Origin: an archaeon
GTDB taxonomy: Archaea > Thermoproteota > Bathyarchaeia > TCS64
Assembly: GCA_020444005.1 (NCBI GenBank)
Contig: JAHLLU010000160.1
Span: forward strand, 1-5,464
Direction of reading: 5' to 3'
Length of the DNA stretch: 5,464 bases
In this document: in pieces, positions 1-5,464 of the stretch
Position numbering within the stretch: the first letter of the stretch is position 1
Layout of the letters: each line of letters begins with the position of its first letter
The notes under the pieces: generated by a model
The model's database searches: none
Seen by the model: only the letters and a program-made list of their open reading frames with translations
What the model was told of the DNA's origin: nothing
Program-made: the position numbers and the translations under genes

Positions 1-293
1 CTGCTCTCAAACTCTCCTACTCGTACCTGAACACCCTCTGTGTCAATATGATAGATGAGTTGGAACCGGTTCAGGAACACGAACCCCATCACCGAATACA
101 ACAACAAGATAACAAAGCCATCAGCGATAACAAAGATACGCAGAACCTCATACACCTTATCAAACCCAAAAAATAACAGAACAACCCCAGACAAACCAAG
201 GGACAAAACCATCAAAACAATCAAGATATCAATTAAAACATAGACATTCGAGACCAAAGGAACCCTAACGTCCCAATCAAAAACCTCAGCCAT
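1..293 (-). CDS. Two-TM membrane protein, partial (C-terminus beyond left edge)
   Basis: An open frame begins with ATG at 293-291 and stays open to base 1, giving 97 complete codons. The start is supported by a GAGG Shine-Dalgarno motif (301-304) seven bases upstream. The ATG lies inside the end of the ureohydrolase gene (ATGGCTGA, 8-base overlap), so translation is probably coupled. The N-terminus is short and acidic (MAEVFDWDVRVP). Two strongly hydrophobic stretches follow, at about residues 13-42 and 50-74, joined by a short charged turn (FDKVYE). After the second span the chain becomes polar and strand-like (YHIDTEGVQVRVGEFES). A two-helix hairpin followed by a beta-rich domain resembles membrane proteins carrying a bacterial PH-like domain, but that is a guess from layout and not a motif match. 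Function is unknown. Reality of the gene: fairly sure. Family: unsure. Confidence 0.75.
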   Translation of the reverse strand, partial: MAEVFDWDVRVPLVSNVYVLIDILIVLMVLSLGLSGVVLLFFGFDKVYEVLRIFVIADGFVILLLYSVMGFVFLNRFQLIYHIDTEGVQVRVGEFES

Positions 294-1143
294 CCAAGTG
301 CCTCAACAAACTATACAGACTCTCCAAGACAACATACCCTGCAACCGTCGCAGTGTTACCCTGATCATAGTGGGGATAAACCTCGTTCAGGTCCAGCCCA
401 ACCACGTTTCCAGACATAACAGCGTCAACCATATCCATGAGACAGGTAACAGAGACTCCTTCAGGGTGAGGATTACCAACAGCTGGCGCATAAGCGGGGT
501 CAAGTACATCCAAGTCGATGCTAAGATACACTGAACCAGCCTCATTTACTGTCCTAGATATGTGTTCTATCACTGAATCCTGTTCTCTGATACATTTCTG
601 GCTAGAAACATGTGAAACATGTTCGCTACCCTCAGCATACTCTACCTCCTCTCCGCTGAGAGCACGCACACCGATGACAAGGGCATTACAACCAGTCTCC
701 TCAATCGCCCGTCTCAGATATGTAGCATGACACAGCCGCTCATCAAACAACTCGTCACGAAGATCAAGATGAGCATCAAACACCACAACAAGCTCAGGTC
801 TGATAGCCCGTATTGCACCAAGTGTAATGGTGTGTTCTCCGCCCAGCATCACAGGAAACCCATCATTCTCCTTGATGGTCTCCTCTACGCCGTGTAGACA
901 CGTCTCAACTGTGGAACAGTCCACATCGCCAATATCAGATAGCTCAAGGTCATCCCAGTCAAGCCCAGTTCGCGCTGAATAAGTATCAAGAAAAGTACTC
1001 TCTCTACGAACTGCGTCTGGACCGAAACGTGTTCCGCTACGATTTGATGTAGTAGCGTCTAGGGGTGCACCGAATAAAAAGAAACGAGACCCAGCGTCAC
1101 TGGGTTTATCGAGAAAATTAGTGGAACATGGTTTGGTTGGCAT
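286..1143 (-). CDS. Ureohydrolase, agmatinase/arginase family (probable agmatinase)
   Basis: This 285-residue protein is the usual length for the family. These enzymes hydrolyse a guanidino group to release urea using a binuclear manganese centre. All six expected metal ligands are visible: His104 in GGEHT, Asp123, His125 and Asp127 in DAHLD, and Asp210 and Asp212 in SIDLDVLDP. His139 (CHAT) and Glu254 (DLNEVYP) sit where agmatinases have substrate or catalytic residues. The stretch from Ser208 to Gly229 follows the family signature spacing. The likely substrate is agmatine, giving putrescine, or N1-aminopropylagmatine, giving spermidine, as known in some archaea. Arginine, formiminoglutamate and guanidinobutyrate cannot be excluded. 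The protein is cytoplasmic, with no signal peptide. The gene starts three bases after the DUF211 stop codon and has no good Shine-Dalgarno motif, so it is probably translated by coupling. Family is certain; exact substrate is inferred. Confidence 0.93.
   Translation of the reverse strand: MPTKPCSTNFLDKPSDAGSRFFLFGAPLDATTSNRSGTRFGPDAVRRESTFLDTYSARTGLDWDDLELSDIGDVDCSTVETCLHGVEETIKENDGFPVMLGGEHTITLGAIRAIRPELVVVFDAHLDLRDELFDERLCHATYLRRAIEETGCNALVIGVRALSGEEVEYAEGSEHVSHVSSQKCIREQDSVIEHISRTVNEAGSVYLSIDLDVLDPAYAPAVGNPHPEGVSVTCLMDMVDAVMSGNVVGLDLNEVYPHYDQGNTATVAGYVVLESLYSLLRHLDG
301..304 (-). promoter_or_regulatory. Shine-Dalgarno site of the partial membrane protein
   Basis: Read on the minus strand this is GAGG, within TTGAGG, seven bases before the ATG at 293. 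It lies within the last codons of the ureohydrolase gene. Its spacing is what fixes the start of the edge-truncated gene. Confidence 0.6.
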
Positions 1144-1146
1144 AGC

Positions 1147-1407
1147 CTACTCTACAATAACCTTGTCTACGCTGTGGATGACGGCACCTTGCCTAGCCAT
1201 GTGAGCTTTAAGCTCCTCGAAGTCAATACTTGAACCATCAACGATGATCCTAAGGCTCTCTGTCTTTTCATCCATCTCAACGACTGAGATGTCTACTCTT
1301 GTTAATCCCGGTAGCTCTCCAACGAATGAGGCGAATTCGGGTAGTGGGGGTTGATGTGGTTTCAGTACATCTAAAACTAGATGTATTATTTTCGGTTTTT
1401 CCAACAT
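1147..1407 (-). CDS. DUF211 family protein
   Basis: This 86-residue protein matches the small archaeal DUF211 family, typically about 90-100 residues. Recognisable parts are the opening strand (IIHLVLDVLKPH), a helix (residues 22-32), a strand hairpin (TRVDISVVEMDEKTESLRI), a second helix beginning DFEELKAHM and the closing strand (IHSVDKVIVE). This order suggests a beta-alpha-beta-beta-alpha-beta ferredoxin-like fold. The biochemical role of the family is not established; a ligand-binding or regulatory role is inference from the fold. A longer frame reaches 1509, but the TATA box at 1466-1474 lies inside that extension, so it cannot all be translated. ATG at 1407 is preferred, ten bases after GGAGG. 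GTG two codons upstream (1413) is an alternative with a four-base spacer. It is the first gene of an operon with the ureohydrolase. Confidence 0.88.
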   Translation of the reverse strand: MLEKPKIIHLVLDVLKPHQPPLPEFASFVGELPGLTRVDISVVEMDEKTESLRIIVDGSSIDFEELKAHMARQGAVIHSVDKVIVE

Positions 1408-1417
1408 TTTCACATAT

Positions 1418-1422
1418 CCTCC
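1418..1422 (-). promoter_or_regulatory. Shine-Dalgarno site of DUF211
   Basis: GGAGG on the minus strand is the strongest ribosome binding site in the window. It lies 10 bases before ATG 1407 and 4 bases before an in-frame GTG at 1413. It supports a start here and not at 1509, but leaves the choice between ATG and GTG open. Confidence 0.7.
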
Positions 1423-1465
1423 AGAATTAACTGGCAGATATTCAGGGGAGTATTTACAGTTGCTT

Positions 1466-1474
1466 CCTTTTATA
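1466..1474 (-). promoter_or_regulatory. Archaeal TATA box of the DUF211-ureohydrolase operon
   Basis: The minus strand reads TATAAAAGG here, a near-ideal archaeal TATA element. A start site about 25 bases downstream would fall near 1446, giving a leader of roughly 40 bases that contains the GGAGG motif before the DUF211 ATG. No clear purine-rich BRE is seen just upstream (CCCACACAG). The three minus-strand genes to the left are all close enough to share this promoter. Confidence 0.65.
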
Positions 1475-1501
1475 CTGTGTGGGTAAAATGGTTTGCTTAT
1501 T

Positions 1502-1529
1502 AAAAACAATAAAGAATAGAGCAGAAAAA
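1502..1529 (-). terminator. T-run archaeal terminator after the amidohydrolase
   Basis: Starting 7 bases after the amidohydrolase stop codon, the minus strand shows repeated T-runs: TTTTT at 1529-1525, TTT at 1513-1511 and TTTTT at 1506-1502. There is no stem-loop. Archaeal RNA polymerase stops at such runs, and their position between two same-strand units, just before the DUF211 TATA box, fits termination. Confidence 0.55.
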
Positions 1530-1536
1530 GAGTGGA

Positions 1537-3135
1537 TTATTGCTTGAAAACCCACTCACCATCAACCATGGTAGCTTCAGGAACCATAGTAAGCCACTCA
1601 TCAGGCTCCGCATCAAACGGGTTACTACCCCAAACCACGAGATCAGCGTACTTACCTGCCTCAAGGCTGCCAATGTTATTCTCCCAGAACATGCAGTAGG
1701 CGCTGTTCCAAGTATAGGTCCTGAAGGCTTCCATGGGTGTTATGCACTCATCAACCCCAAAGGGTTGGTCACCGTAGACTCCTTTGCGTGGTTTCCGTGT
1801 TACCGCCGCATACACACCGTATAGTGGGTTCAGTAGACATGTATTCCAGTCACAGCCATTTCCAACAATTATACCTCTATCGAGAAGCGTCCGTAACGGG
1901 ATCAATCTTCTACTCCTGTTGGGTCCAAAGCTACCAGCATAGTTATCACCGATAAAATACAGGTACGCGCTGGTCGCCTCTACTATGATGTTATCACCCA
2001 TAGCGGTCTCCTTCCGCAGCGCATAATCAGTGGGCAAGTTGTTGTGGATGACACTATGTCTAGAGTTCTGCCGTGGCGAATCTATGATAGCTGCCTCTAT
2101 GGCGTCAATATACCAGTCTATGGTCTGGTCTCCAACGCAGTGAGCCCCGATCTGGAAACCGGCACGGTGTATGGTTTTCGCTATCTCAGGATACGTATGA
2201 GGCTCAGGCACTATGGGTCCACCAGTATTCGTCCCATCAACACCAGTATAGTCCCGGTTCCAAGGCTCATAGAGCCAAGCGGTCCTGTTCCCACCGCTAC
2301 CATCAAAACTACACTTCACAGCACCAATGTAGAGCTTATCGTCGCCCATTGGCTTGTATTTGCTGACAGCTTGTTTAGCTAGCTCCACCGTTGTCTGCCC
2401 GTTATGAATACCTATCATCAGGTAGCTTCTAATCTTGAGACGCCCCTCAGCGTGAAGCTCCCTGTAAGCCTCTATCATGTTATCAGTGCAACCTGCGTCC
2501 TTCTGAGCCGTTACACCGACCCTGAAAAACGCGTCCTGTGCCTTGAGGATAGCCGCCTTACATTCCTCAACAGTATAGTCTCGTGCTAGTAGCCTGATCT
2601 TGTACGATACATCATGGTCTAGAAGTAAACCATCATAATCACCGGGGTACTCTGCGTCAACAAGATCAAGCGCATAGCTATTCGCCACCTGAACAGGGGT
2701 CTGTGCATCAAGTATTACGGGATGATTAGCTGAAACGGGGTCAATGTCTTGTCTTGTAGGTGGTCGCTTTTCCTCCAATAATGCATCATCCCATCCCACG
2801 CCCCTGATCCATGATCCTTCTGGTTTGGACTCTGCTGCTTCCTTAACAAGTTCAACTATATCAGTTATTGACTGTACTTTGGGGTAGCGGAGGTCTAGTA
2901 TCAGCTCGCTGAACCCGTACTCACAGGTATGGTTATGGCTGTCTACGAAACCGGGGGTTACAGTGCGTCCATCAAGGTCAAGAACCAAGGTCTCTGAGCC
3001 GATATACTGGTCCATCTCCTTGTCTGTGCCCAGTGCGTGGATACGCTTGTCCTTGATTGCTAACGCCTTGAAAACTGAGTCATTTTTGTCAATGGTGACA
3101 ATGTTGGCGTTTATTAGTACAGTATCTGCTTTCAT
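1537..3135 (-). CDS. YtcJ-like amidohydrolase (amidohydrolase family 3)
   Basis: A 532-residue metal-dependent hydrolase, close to the usual 530-560 of the family. The start at ATG 3135 makes an ATGA overlap with the stop of Tag; the 13-residue extension to 3174 lies inside Tag and is not needed. Counting from this ATG, the metal-site pieces are His67 and His69 (GFVDSHNH), Lys275 (AVKCSFDGSGGNRTAWL), His332 (HCVGDQ), His364 (RHSVIHNN) and Asp429 (GCDWN). The C-terminal motif IGSLEAGKYADLVVWG closes the composite beta-sandwich domain. The (S/D)GH motif normally found five residues before NSxAL reads QTP here (Pro147), so the usual histidine is missing. The family hydrolyses varied amide, formamide or cyclic C-N bonds; the substrate here is unknown. 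No signal peptide is present, so it is cytoplasmic. No strong Shine-Dalgarno is seen, consistent with coupling to Tag. Confidence 0.9.
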   Translation of the reverse strand: MKADTVLINANIVTIDKNDSVFKALAIKDKRIHALGTDKEMDQYIGSETLVLDLDGRTVTPGFVDSHNHTCEYGFSELILDLRYPKVQSITDIVELVKEAAESKPEGSWIRGVGWDDALLEEKRPPTRQDIDPVSANHPVILDAQTPVQVANSYALDLVDAEYPGDYDGLLLDHDVSYKIRLLARDYTVEECKAAILKAQDAFFRVGVTAQKDAGCTDNMIEAYRELHAEGRLKIRSYLMIGIHNGQTTVELAKQAVSKYKPMGDDKLYIGAVKCSFDGSGGNRTAWLYEPWNRDYTGVDGTNTGGPIVPEPHTYPEIAKTIHRAGFQIGAHCVGDQTIDWYIDAIEAAIIDSPRQNSRHSVIHNNLPTDYALRKETAMGDNIIVEATSAYLYFIGDNYAGSFGPNRSRRLIPLRTLLDRGIIVGNGCDWNTCLLNPLYGVYAAVTRKPRKGVYGDQPFGVDECITPMEAFRTYTWNSAYCMFWENNIGSLEAGKYADLVVWGSNPFDAEPDEWLTMVPEATMVDGEWVFKQ

Positions 3136-3713
3136 TGCCCGTACTCGTCCGCTATCTGTTGGTATCTGAAACAAGTGGTAAGATGGTCGTTGACCATGCC
3201 GACGCTCTGCATATACGCGTACATTATTGTTGGACCAACGAAGTTAAAGCCCCGTTTCTTCAAGTCTTTACTGATCTTTTGGCTTAACTCGGTCTCGGCT
3301 GGAGTCTCCTTCCACGAAGCGAAACCATTCATTACCGGTTTTTCATCAACATATGCCCAGAGATACTTGTCAAAGCTACCAAACTCTCTTTGTATCTCTA
3401 TGAAAGCCTTGGCGTTCTTCACAGCCGATGCAATCTTCAGCTTGTTTCTGATAACTCCACTATTCTCTCTGATATCCTCAAGCTTCTCAGGAGTATACTC
3501 AGATACAATCAAGGGATCAAACTCAGCAAAGGCTTCCCTATAGGCTTCTCGTCTATGAAGCACGGTTCTCCAGCTGAGCCCTGCCTGTGCGCCTTCAAGT
3601 ACAATTAAGCCATACAACTCGTTATCATCGTGGAGGGGTACTCCCCACTCGGTGTCATGGTACTCAGCCATCAATGGATCCTTGTTTCCGAAGCACCGTG
3701 TATCCTTGTTCAT
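3132..3713 (-). CDS. tag: DNA-3-methyladenine glycosylase I
   Basis: This 193-residue protein resembles the E. coli Tag enzyme (187 residues) along its whole length. Tag removes 3-methyladenine from alkylated DNA and leaves an abasic site for base-excision repair. The structural zinc ligands are all present: Cys7 (RCFG), His19 (YHDTEWGVP), His177 (NDHLTTC) and Cys181. The base-binding pocket residues Tyr18, Glu40 (LEGAQAGLSW) and Trp48 match Tyr16, Glu38 and Trp46 of E. coli. KKRGFNFVGPTIMYAYMQ is the typical late motif. ATG at 3713 is chosen; a TTG two codons upstream (3719) is possible but less likely. No Shine-Dalgarno motif precedes it, so it may be leaderless. It heads an operon with the amidohydrolase. 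Tag is mainly bacterial and patchy in archaea, so past transfer from bacteria is plausible. Confidence 0.95.
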   Translation of the reverse strand: MNKDTRCFGNKDPLMAEYHDTEWGVPLHDDNELYGLIVLEGAQAGLSWRTVLHRREAYREAFAEFDPLIVSEYTPEKLEDIRENSGVIRNKLKIASAVKNAKAFIEIQREFGSFDKYLWAYVDEKPVMNGFASWKETPAETELSQKISKDLKKRGFNFVGPTIMYAYMQSVGMVNDHLTTCFRYQQIADEYGQ

Positions 3714-3733
3714 ATTCAAACCGGGGGTTTAGT

Positions 3734-3768
3734 GGTTGATAAGCTCAACGGATATGTTTTGTAAAAAG
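3734..3768 (-). promoter_or_regulatory. Possible promoter region of the tag operon
   Basis: The 99-base gap between the divergent tag and binding-protein genes must hold both promoters. On the minus strand two AT-rich elements are candidates: CTTTTTACAAAA around 3763, which would give a leader of about 25 bases, or CTTATCAA around 3740, which would give a leaderless transcript. Neither is a strong TATA match. Confidence 0.3.
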
Positions 3769-3773
3769 TATTA

Positions 3774-3792
3774 TTCAAAACGACTTATTATG
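3774..3792 (+). promoter_or_regulatory. Possible BRE/TATA of the binding-protein gene
   Basis: TCAAAACGA followed by CTTATTATG resembles an A-rich BRE plus TATA element, centred about 26 bases before the ATG at 3813. That distance fits a leaderless transcript, and the bases just before the ATG (GACATCAAATC) hold no Shine-Dalgarno motif. Confidence 0.4.
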
Positions 3793-3812
3793 ATTGGGAC
3801 TGACATCAAATC

Positions 3813-5099
3813 ATGGAGAATTGGGGCAAAAAAGAATACGTTCCAGTTATAGTAGTTATTTTACTTGTTGCCTTCATCGCATATTCTTCAAGACCAACCG
3901 TAGACCAAGTAGAAGAGAATCTTGCTGACTTAGGCACAGTACGAATCGCCGTAATTGACAAGTATAACTCCAGATTCGGATTTTTCCCGGAGACAAAGGA
4001 GTTCTATAATTTTATCGCAGATATGGCGGAACGTGACGTGAAAAAGTATCTAGATGAGACTGGTTCAGAACTAGACTTTGAATTAATCTTCTACCCAGTC
4101 GAGAGAATAAATGAGACACTTGAAACCGTGATGAAATGCAAAAAGGAAGGCATAGACCTGATTGTTGGGATGCCTCATGGTGTTGCCCTTGATCAGAGTA
4201 TAATCTTTATGCTGAATAATAACATGACTTTCATGTGCATCGGTGCAAGCCAGAATTTTCATTTCACCATCGATGATTCTTGTTTCAGGATTCGTCCAAC
4301 TGATGTGCACCAGGCTGGACCATTAGCCAAAACCATGGCTGATATGGGTATACGAAAAGTGATAGTAGTAGGAGATTCTTTCTTCCGAGTAGTCGATGCG
4401 TTTCAGAGTAAATTCAATGATATGGGCGGTGAAATCGTTGAAAAATACGAGTACAGGGTGGATTATGGAGAATTCATAGATTATAAGCCAGTCATTGAAT
4501 CCATTGATATCAATTTACCCGAAATATCAAATGCCTTGAAAAACATAACCAAGACTCATCCATCAAAGGAAATAGCTATACTTCATCTTGGGGGTGCTCT
4601 GCCAGAGATAATGAATCTCACACAAGGATATCCAGAGCTACAGAACGTAACATGGTTCAGTTACTGGGGATCAGACTACTGCAAGGAGAGCCTAGAATCA
4701 CTTGGAGGAATTATGTCAGATATTAAGATGCTCAATATGTTTGAGGGACTAGCCGAATCAAAGTTGGTGGACCGTATTAACGGAGAGTTCCGTGACGAGT
4801 TTGGGCGCGATATGACCATAGTAGAGGCAAATATCTATGATGGGGTCTGGATTCTGGTGTTATCCGTGCTTGAAGAAGGATCAGTAGAAACCGTTGATCT
4901 AAAGGAAAGGATTCCAGTGGTCGCATCCGAGTATGTCGGGTTAACTGGTAGATGTGAGCTTGACGAGGTTGGCGACAGACAGAGCTTTAATTACACGATA
5001 TGGGGATACGCAGATTTTGAGGGAGAAACAAAATACACCAAATATGGGATATATGATTATGATGCTGGGAAAATCAACTGGATACAGCCTTTTAACTAA
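3813..5099 (+). CDS. Membrane-anchored type I periplasmic binding protein (Leu/Ile/Val-binding-like)
   Basis: A 428-residue protein with one N-terminal membrane span (residues 9-25, after a short basic MENWGKKEY) and an extracellular two-lobe ligand-binding domain. There is no lipobox cysteine, so it is held by an uncleaved anchor. Family landmarks are the first strand (VRIAVIDKYNS, 43-53), DLIVGMPHG (115-123), FRIRPTDVHQAGPLAKTMADMGI (158-180, in part), KVIVVGDSF (182-190), the YDGVWILVLS helix (342-351) and the closing GLTGRCELDEVGDR (376-389). These match the branched-chain amino acid ABC transporter binding proteins and related receptors. Six N-glycosylation sequons occur (Asn100, 137, 244, 268, 278, 393), as expected for an archaeal surface protein. 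No permease or ATPase gene is visible, so it may serve a distant transporter or act as a sensor. The ligand is unknown. It is probably leaderless and its downstream neighbour is convergent. Confidence 0.87.
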   Translation: MENWGKKEYVPVIVVILLVAFIAYSSRPTVDQVEENLADLGTVRIAVIDKYNSRFGFFPETKEFYNFIADMAERDVKKYLDETGSELDFELIFYPVERINETLETVMKCKKEGIDLIVGMPHGVALDQSIIFMLNNNMTFMCIGASQNFHFTIDDSCFRIRPTDVHQAGPLAKTMADMGIRKVIVVGDSFFRVVDAFQSKFNDMGGEIVEKYEYRVDYGEFIDYKPVIESIDINLPEISNALKNITKTHPSKEIAILHLGGALPEIMNLTQGYPELQNVTWFSYWGSDYCKESLESLGGIMSDIKMLNMFEGLAESKLVDRINGEFRDEFGRDMTIVEANIYDGVWILVLSVLEEGSVETVDLKERIPVVASEYVGLTGRCELDEVGDRQSFNYTIWGYADFEGETKYTKYGIYDYDAGKINWIQPFN

Positions 5100-5146
5100 A
5101 CCATATATCCATGATTTCATCAAGGGTTGAGCCCTGATAAACTCAT

Positions 5147-5398
5147 CTAGAGCATGGGTTTTGTCTGATTCTTGTTTATCGGTTTTGCCTTGGTTTCAGA
5201 CTCAAGCTGGTTTGGCTGCCCTTCCTCAAGCACCCAGTTTCTCTGGTTATCAACTTGTTTTGAGACCATTTGTGTCTCTTTTTCCTGTGGTATCATGAAG
5301 GGTTGACTGCAGAATATGCAGTTTTGTTCAAAACGGCTCGTATCCTCTACGGGATTTGACTTATTGCAATGCGGGCAAAGGACGTATTTAGTTGTCAT
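5147..5398 (-). CDS. Small zinc-ribbon protein with disordered tail
   Basis: An 83-residue protein. The first 35 residues contain two CxxC knuckles, Cys8-Cys11 (CPHC) and Cys27-Cys30 (CIFC), 15 residues apart, making a compact zinc ribbon. The following CSQPFMIP resembles the end of many short zinc-ribbon domains. Residues 36-83 are rich in Gln, Asn, Lys and Glu and have no hydrophobic core, so they are probably disordered. There is no membrane span. It is convergent with the binding-protein gene, with 47 bases between the stop codons. No Shine-Dalgarno precedes the ATG. The regular zinc-ribbon spacing in a frame with its own intergenic leader makes this a likely real gene. Its role is not known; such ribbons often bind nucleic acid or protein partners. 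Confidence 0.72.
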   Translation of the reverse strand: MTTKYVLCPHCNKSNPVEDTSRFEQNCIFCSQPFMIPQEKETQMVSKQVDNQRNWVLEEGQPNQLESETKAKPINKNQTKPML

Positions 5399-5451
5399 TT
5401 GTATTAAATAGGGTTTGACGAGTATTAATCGTATTGATTTTACTAGAGTTT
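5399..5451. promoter_or_regulatory. AT-rich upstream region of the zinc-ribbon gene, possibly a divergent promoter
   Basis: The stretch is AT-rich. The element GTATTAATC (5422-5430) is nearly symmetric. Read on the minus strand it lies about 29 bases before the zinc-ribbon ATG; on the plus strand it lies about 26 bases before an ATG at 5452. It could act as a TATA element for a leaderless transcript on either side. TATTTAAT at 5410-5403 (minus) is a better TATA match but sits too close to the ATG for that start. Confidence 0.3.
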
Positions 5452-5464
5452 ATGAAAAAAATTA
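5452..5464 (+). other. Possible start of a divergent gene cut by the right edge
   Basis: ATG AAA AAA ATT opens a frame (M-K-K-I) in the last 13 bases. A lysine-rich opening like this is common for real starts and for secreted proteins, and an AT-rich element lies about 26 bases upstream. Four codons are too few to confirm a gene. Confidence 0.25.

Noticed and set aside
55..243. Plus-strand 62-codon open frame
   Set aside because: It lies opposite the hydrophobic spans of the minus-strand membrane protein; its Asn/Thr/Lys-rich product is what antisense of Val/Leu/Phe codons gives.
298..897. Three overlapping plus-strand frames of 70-92 codons
   Set aside because: All lie antisense to the ureohydrolase, whose motifs are unmistakable, and none resembles a known protein.
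1540..2589. Several plus-strand frames of 61-112 codons
   Set aside because: All are antisense to the amidohydrolase and lack recognisable domains or start signals.
3136..3174. N-terminal extension of the amidohydrolase to 3174
   Set aside because: The extra 13 residues lie inside tag; the ATGA overlap start at 3135 places MKADTVLINANIVT at the N-terminus, as in the family.
2963..3608. Plus-strand frames up to 122 codons
   Set aside because: They are antisense to the amidohydrolase N-terminus and tag, both clearly coding.
4083..4310. Minus-strand 75-codon frame
   Set aside because: It is antisense to the binding-protein gene, with no domain or start signal.
4941..5123. Minus-strand 60-codon hydrophobic frame
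   Set aside because: It begins only 24 bases beyond the binding-protein stop and is otherwise antisense to it; the hydrophobic run is an antisense effect.
5123..5135. Small hairpin AGGGTTGAGCCCT between the convergent genes
   Set aside because: The stem is only four or five pairs and has no T-run on either strand, too weak to call a terminator.
1..5464. CRISPR array, insertion sequence, tRNA or rRNA
   Set aside because: No regularly spaced repeats, inverted-repeat ends with a transposase, or RNA gene motifs were seen on either strand.

Overview
This window most likely comes from an archaeal chromosome of moderate G+C content. The clearest pointers are a DUF211-family protein (a small, essentially archaeal family), an archaeal-type TATA element (TATAAAAGG) correctly placed before it, T-run termination, several genes that appear leaderless, and a surface protein rich in N-glycosylation sequons. 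Asgard, Bathyarchaeia or Thermoplasmata-like lineages would all fit. The sequence alone does not settle which.

Left part, minus strand (1-1475): a three-gene operon reading leftwards. A TATA box near 1470 drives DUF211 (1407-1147). Three bases later comes a ureohydrolase of the agmatinase/arginase family (1143-286). It overlaps by 8 bases a membrane protein that starts at 293 and runs off the left edge. That last gene is easy to miss because it has no stop codon in the window, yet it has a good ribosome binding site and two clear membrane spans.

Middle, minus strand (1502-3713): a two-gene operon. A DNA-3-methyladenine glycosylase I (Tag, 3713-3132) overlaps by ATGA a YtcJ-like amidohydrolase (3135-1537). 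T-runs at 1529-1502 probably end this transcript before the DUF211 promoter.

Right part (3813-5464): a divergent plus-strand gene encodes a membrane-anchored periplasmic-binding-protein-like receptor, with no transporter partners in view. It converges on a small zinc-ribbon protein (5398-5147, minus). The last 13 bases may begin another plus-strand gene.

Functionally the window looks like ordinary archaeal housekeeping and accessory metabolism: probable polyamine synthesis (ureohydrolase), alkylation repair (Tag), hydrolysis of an unknown amide or cyclic substrate (amidohydrolase) and ligand capture at the cell surface (binding protein). I see no CRISPR array, transposon, tRNA, rRNA or phage genes, and no convincing new multi-gene system. 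The points most worth a second look are the DUF211-ureohydrolase-membrane protein operon, the orphan sequon-rich receptor, and the amidohydrolase with an altered active-site motif.
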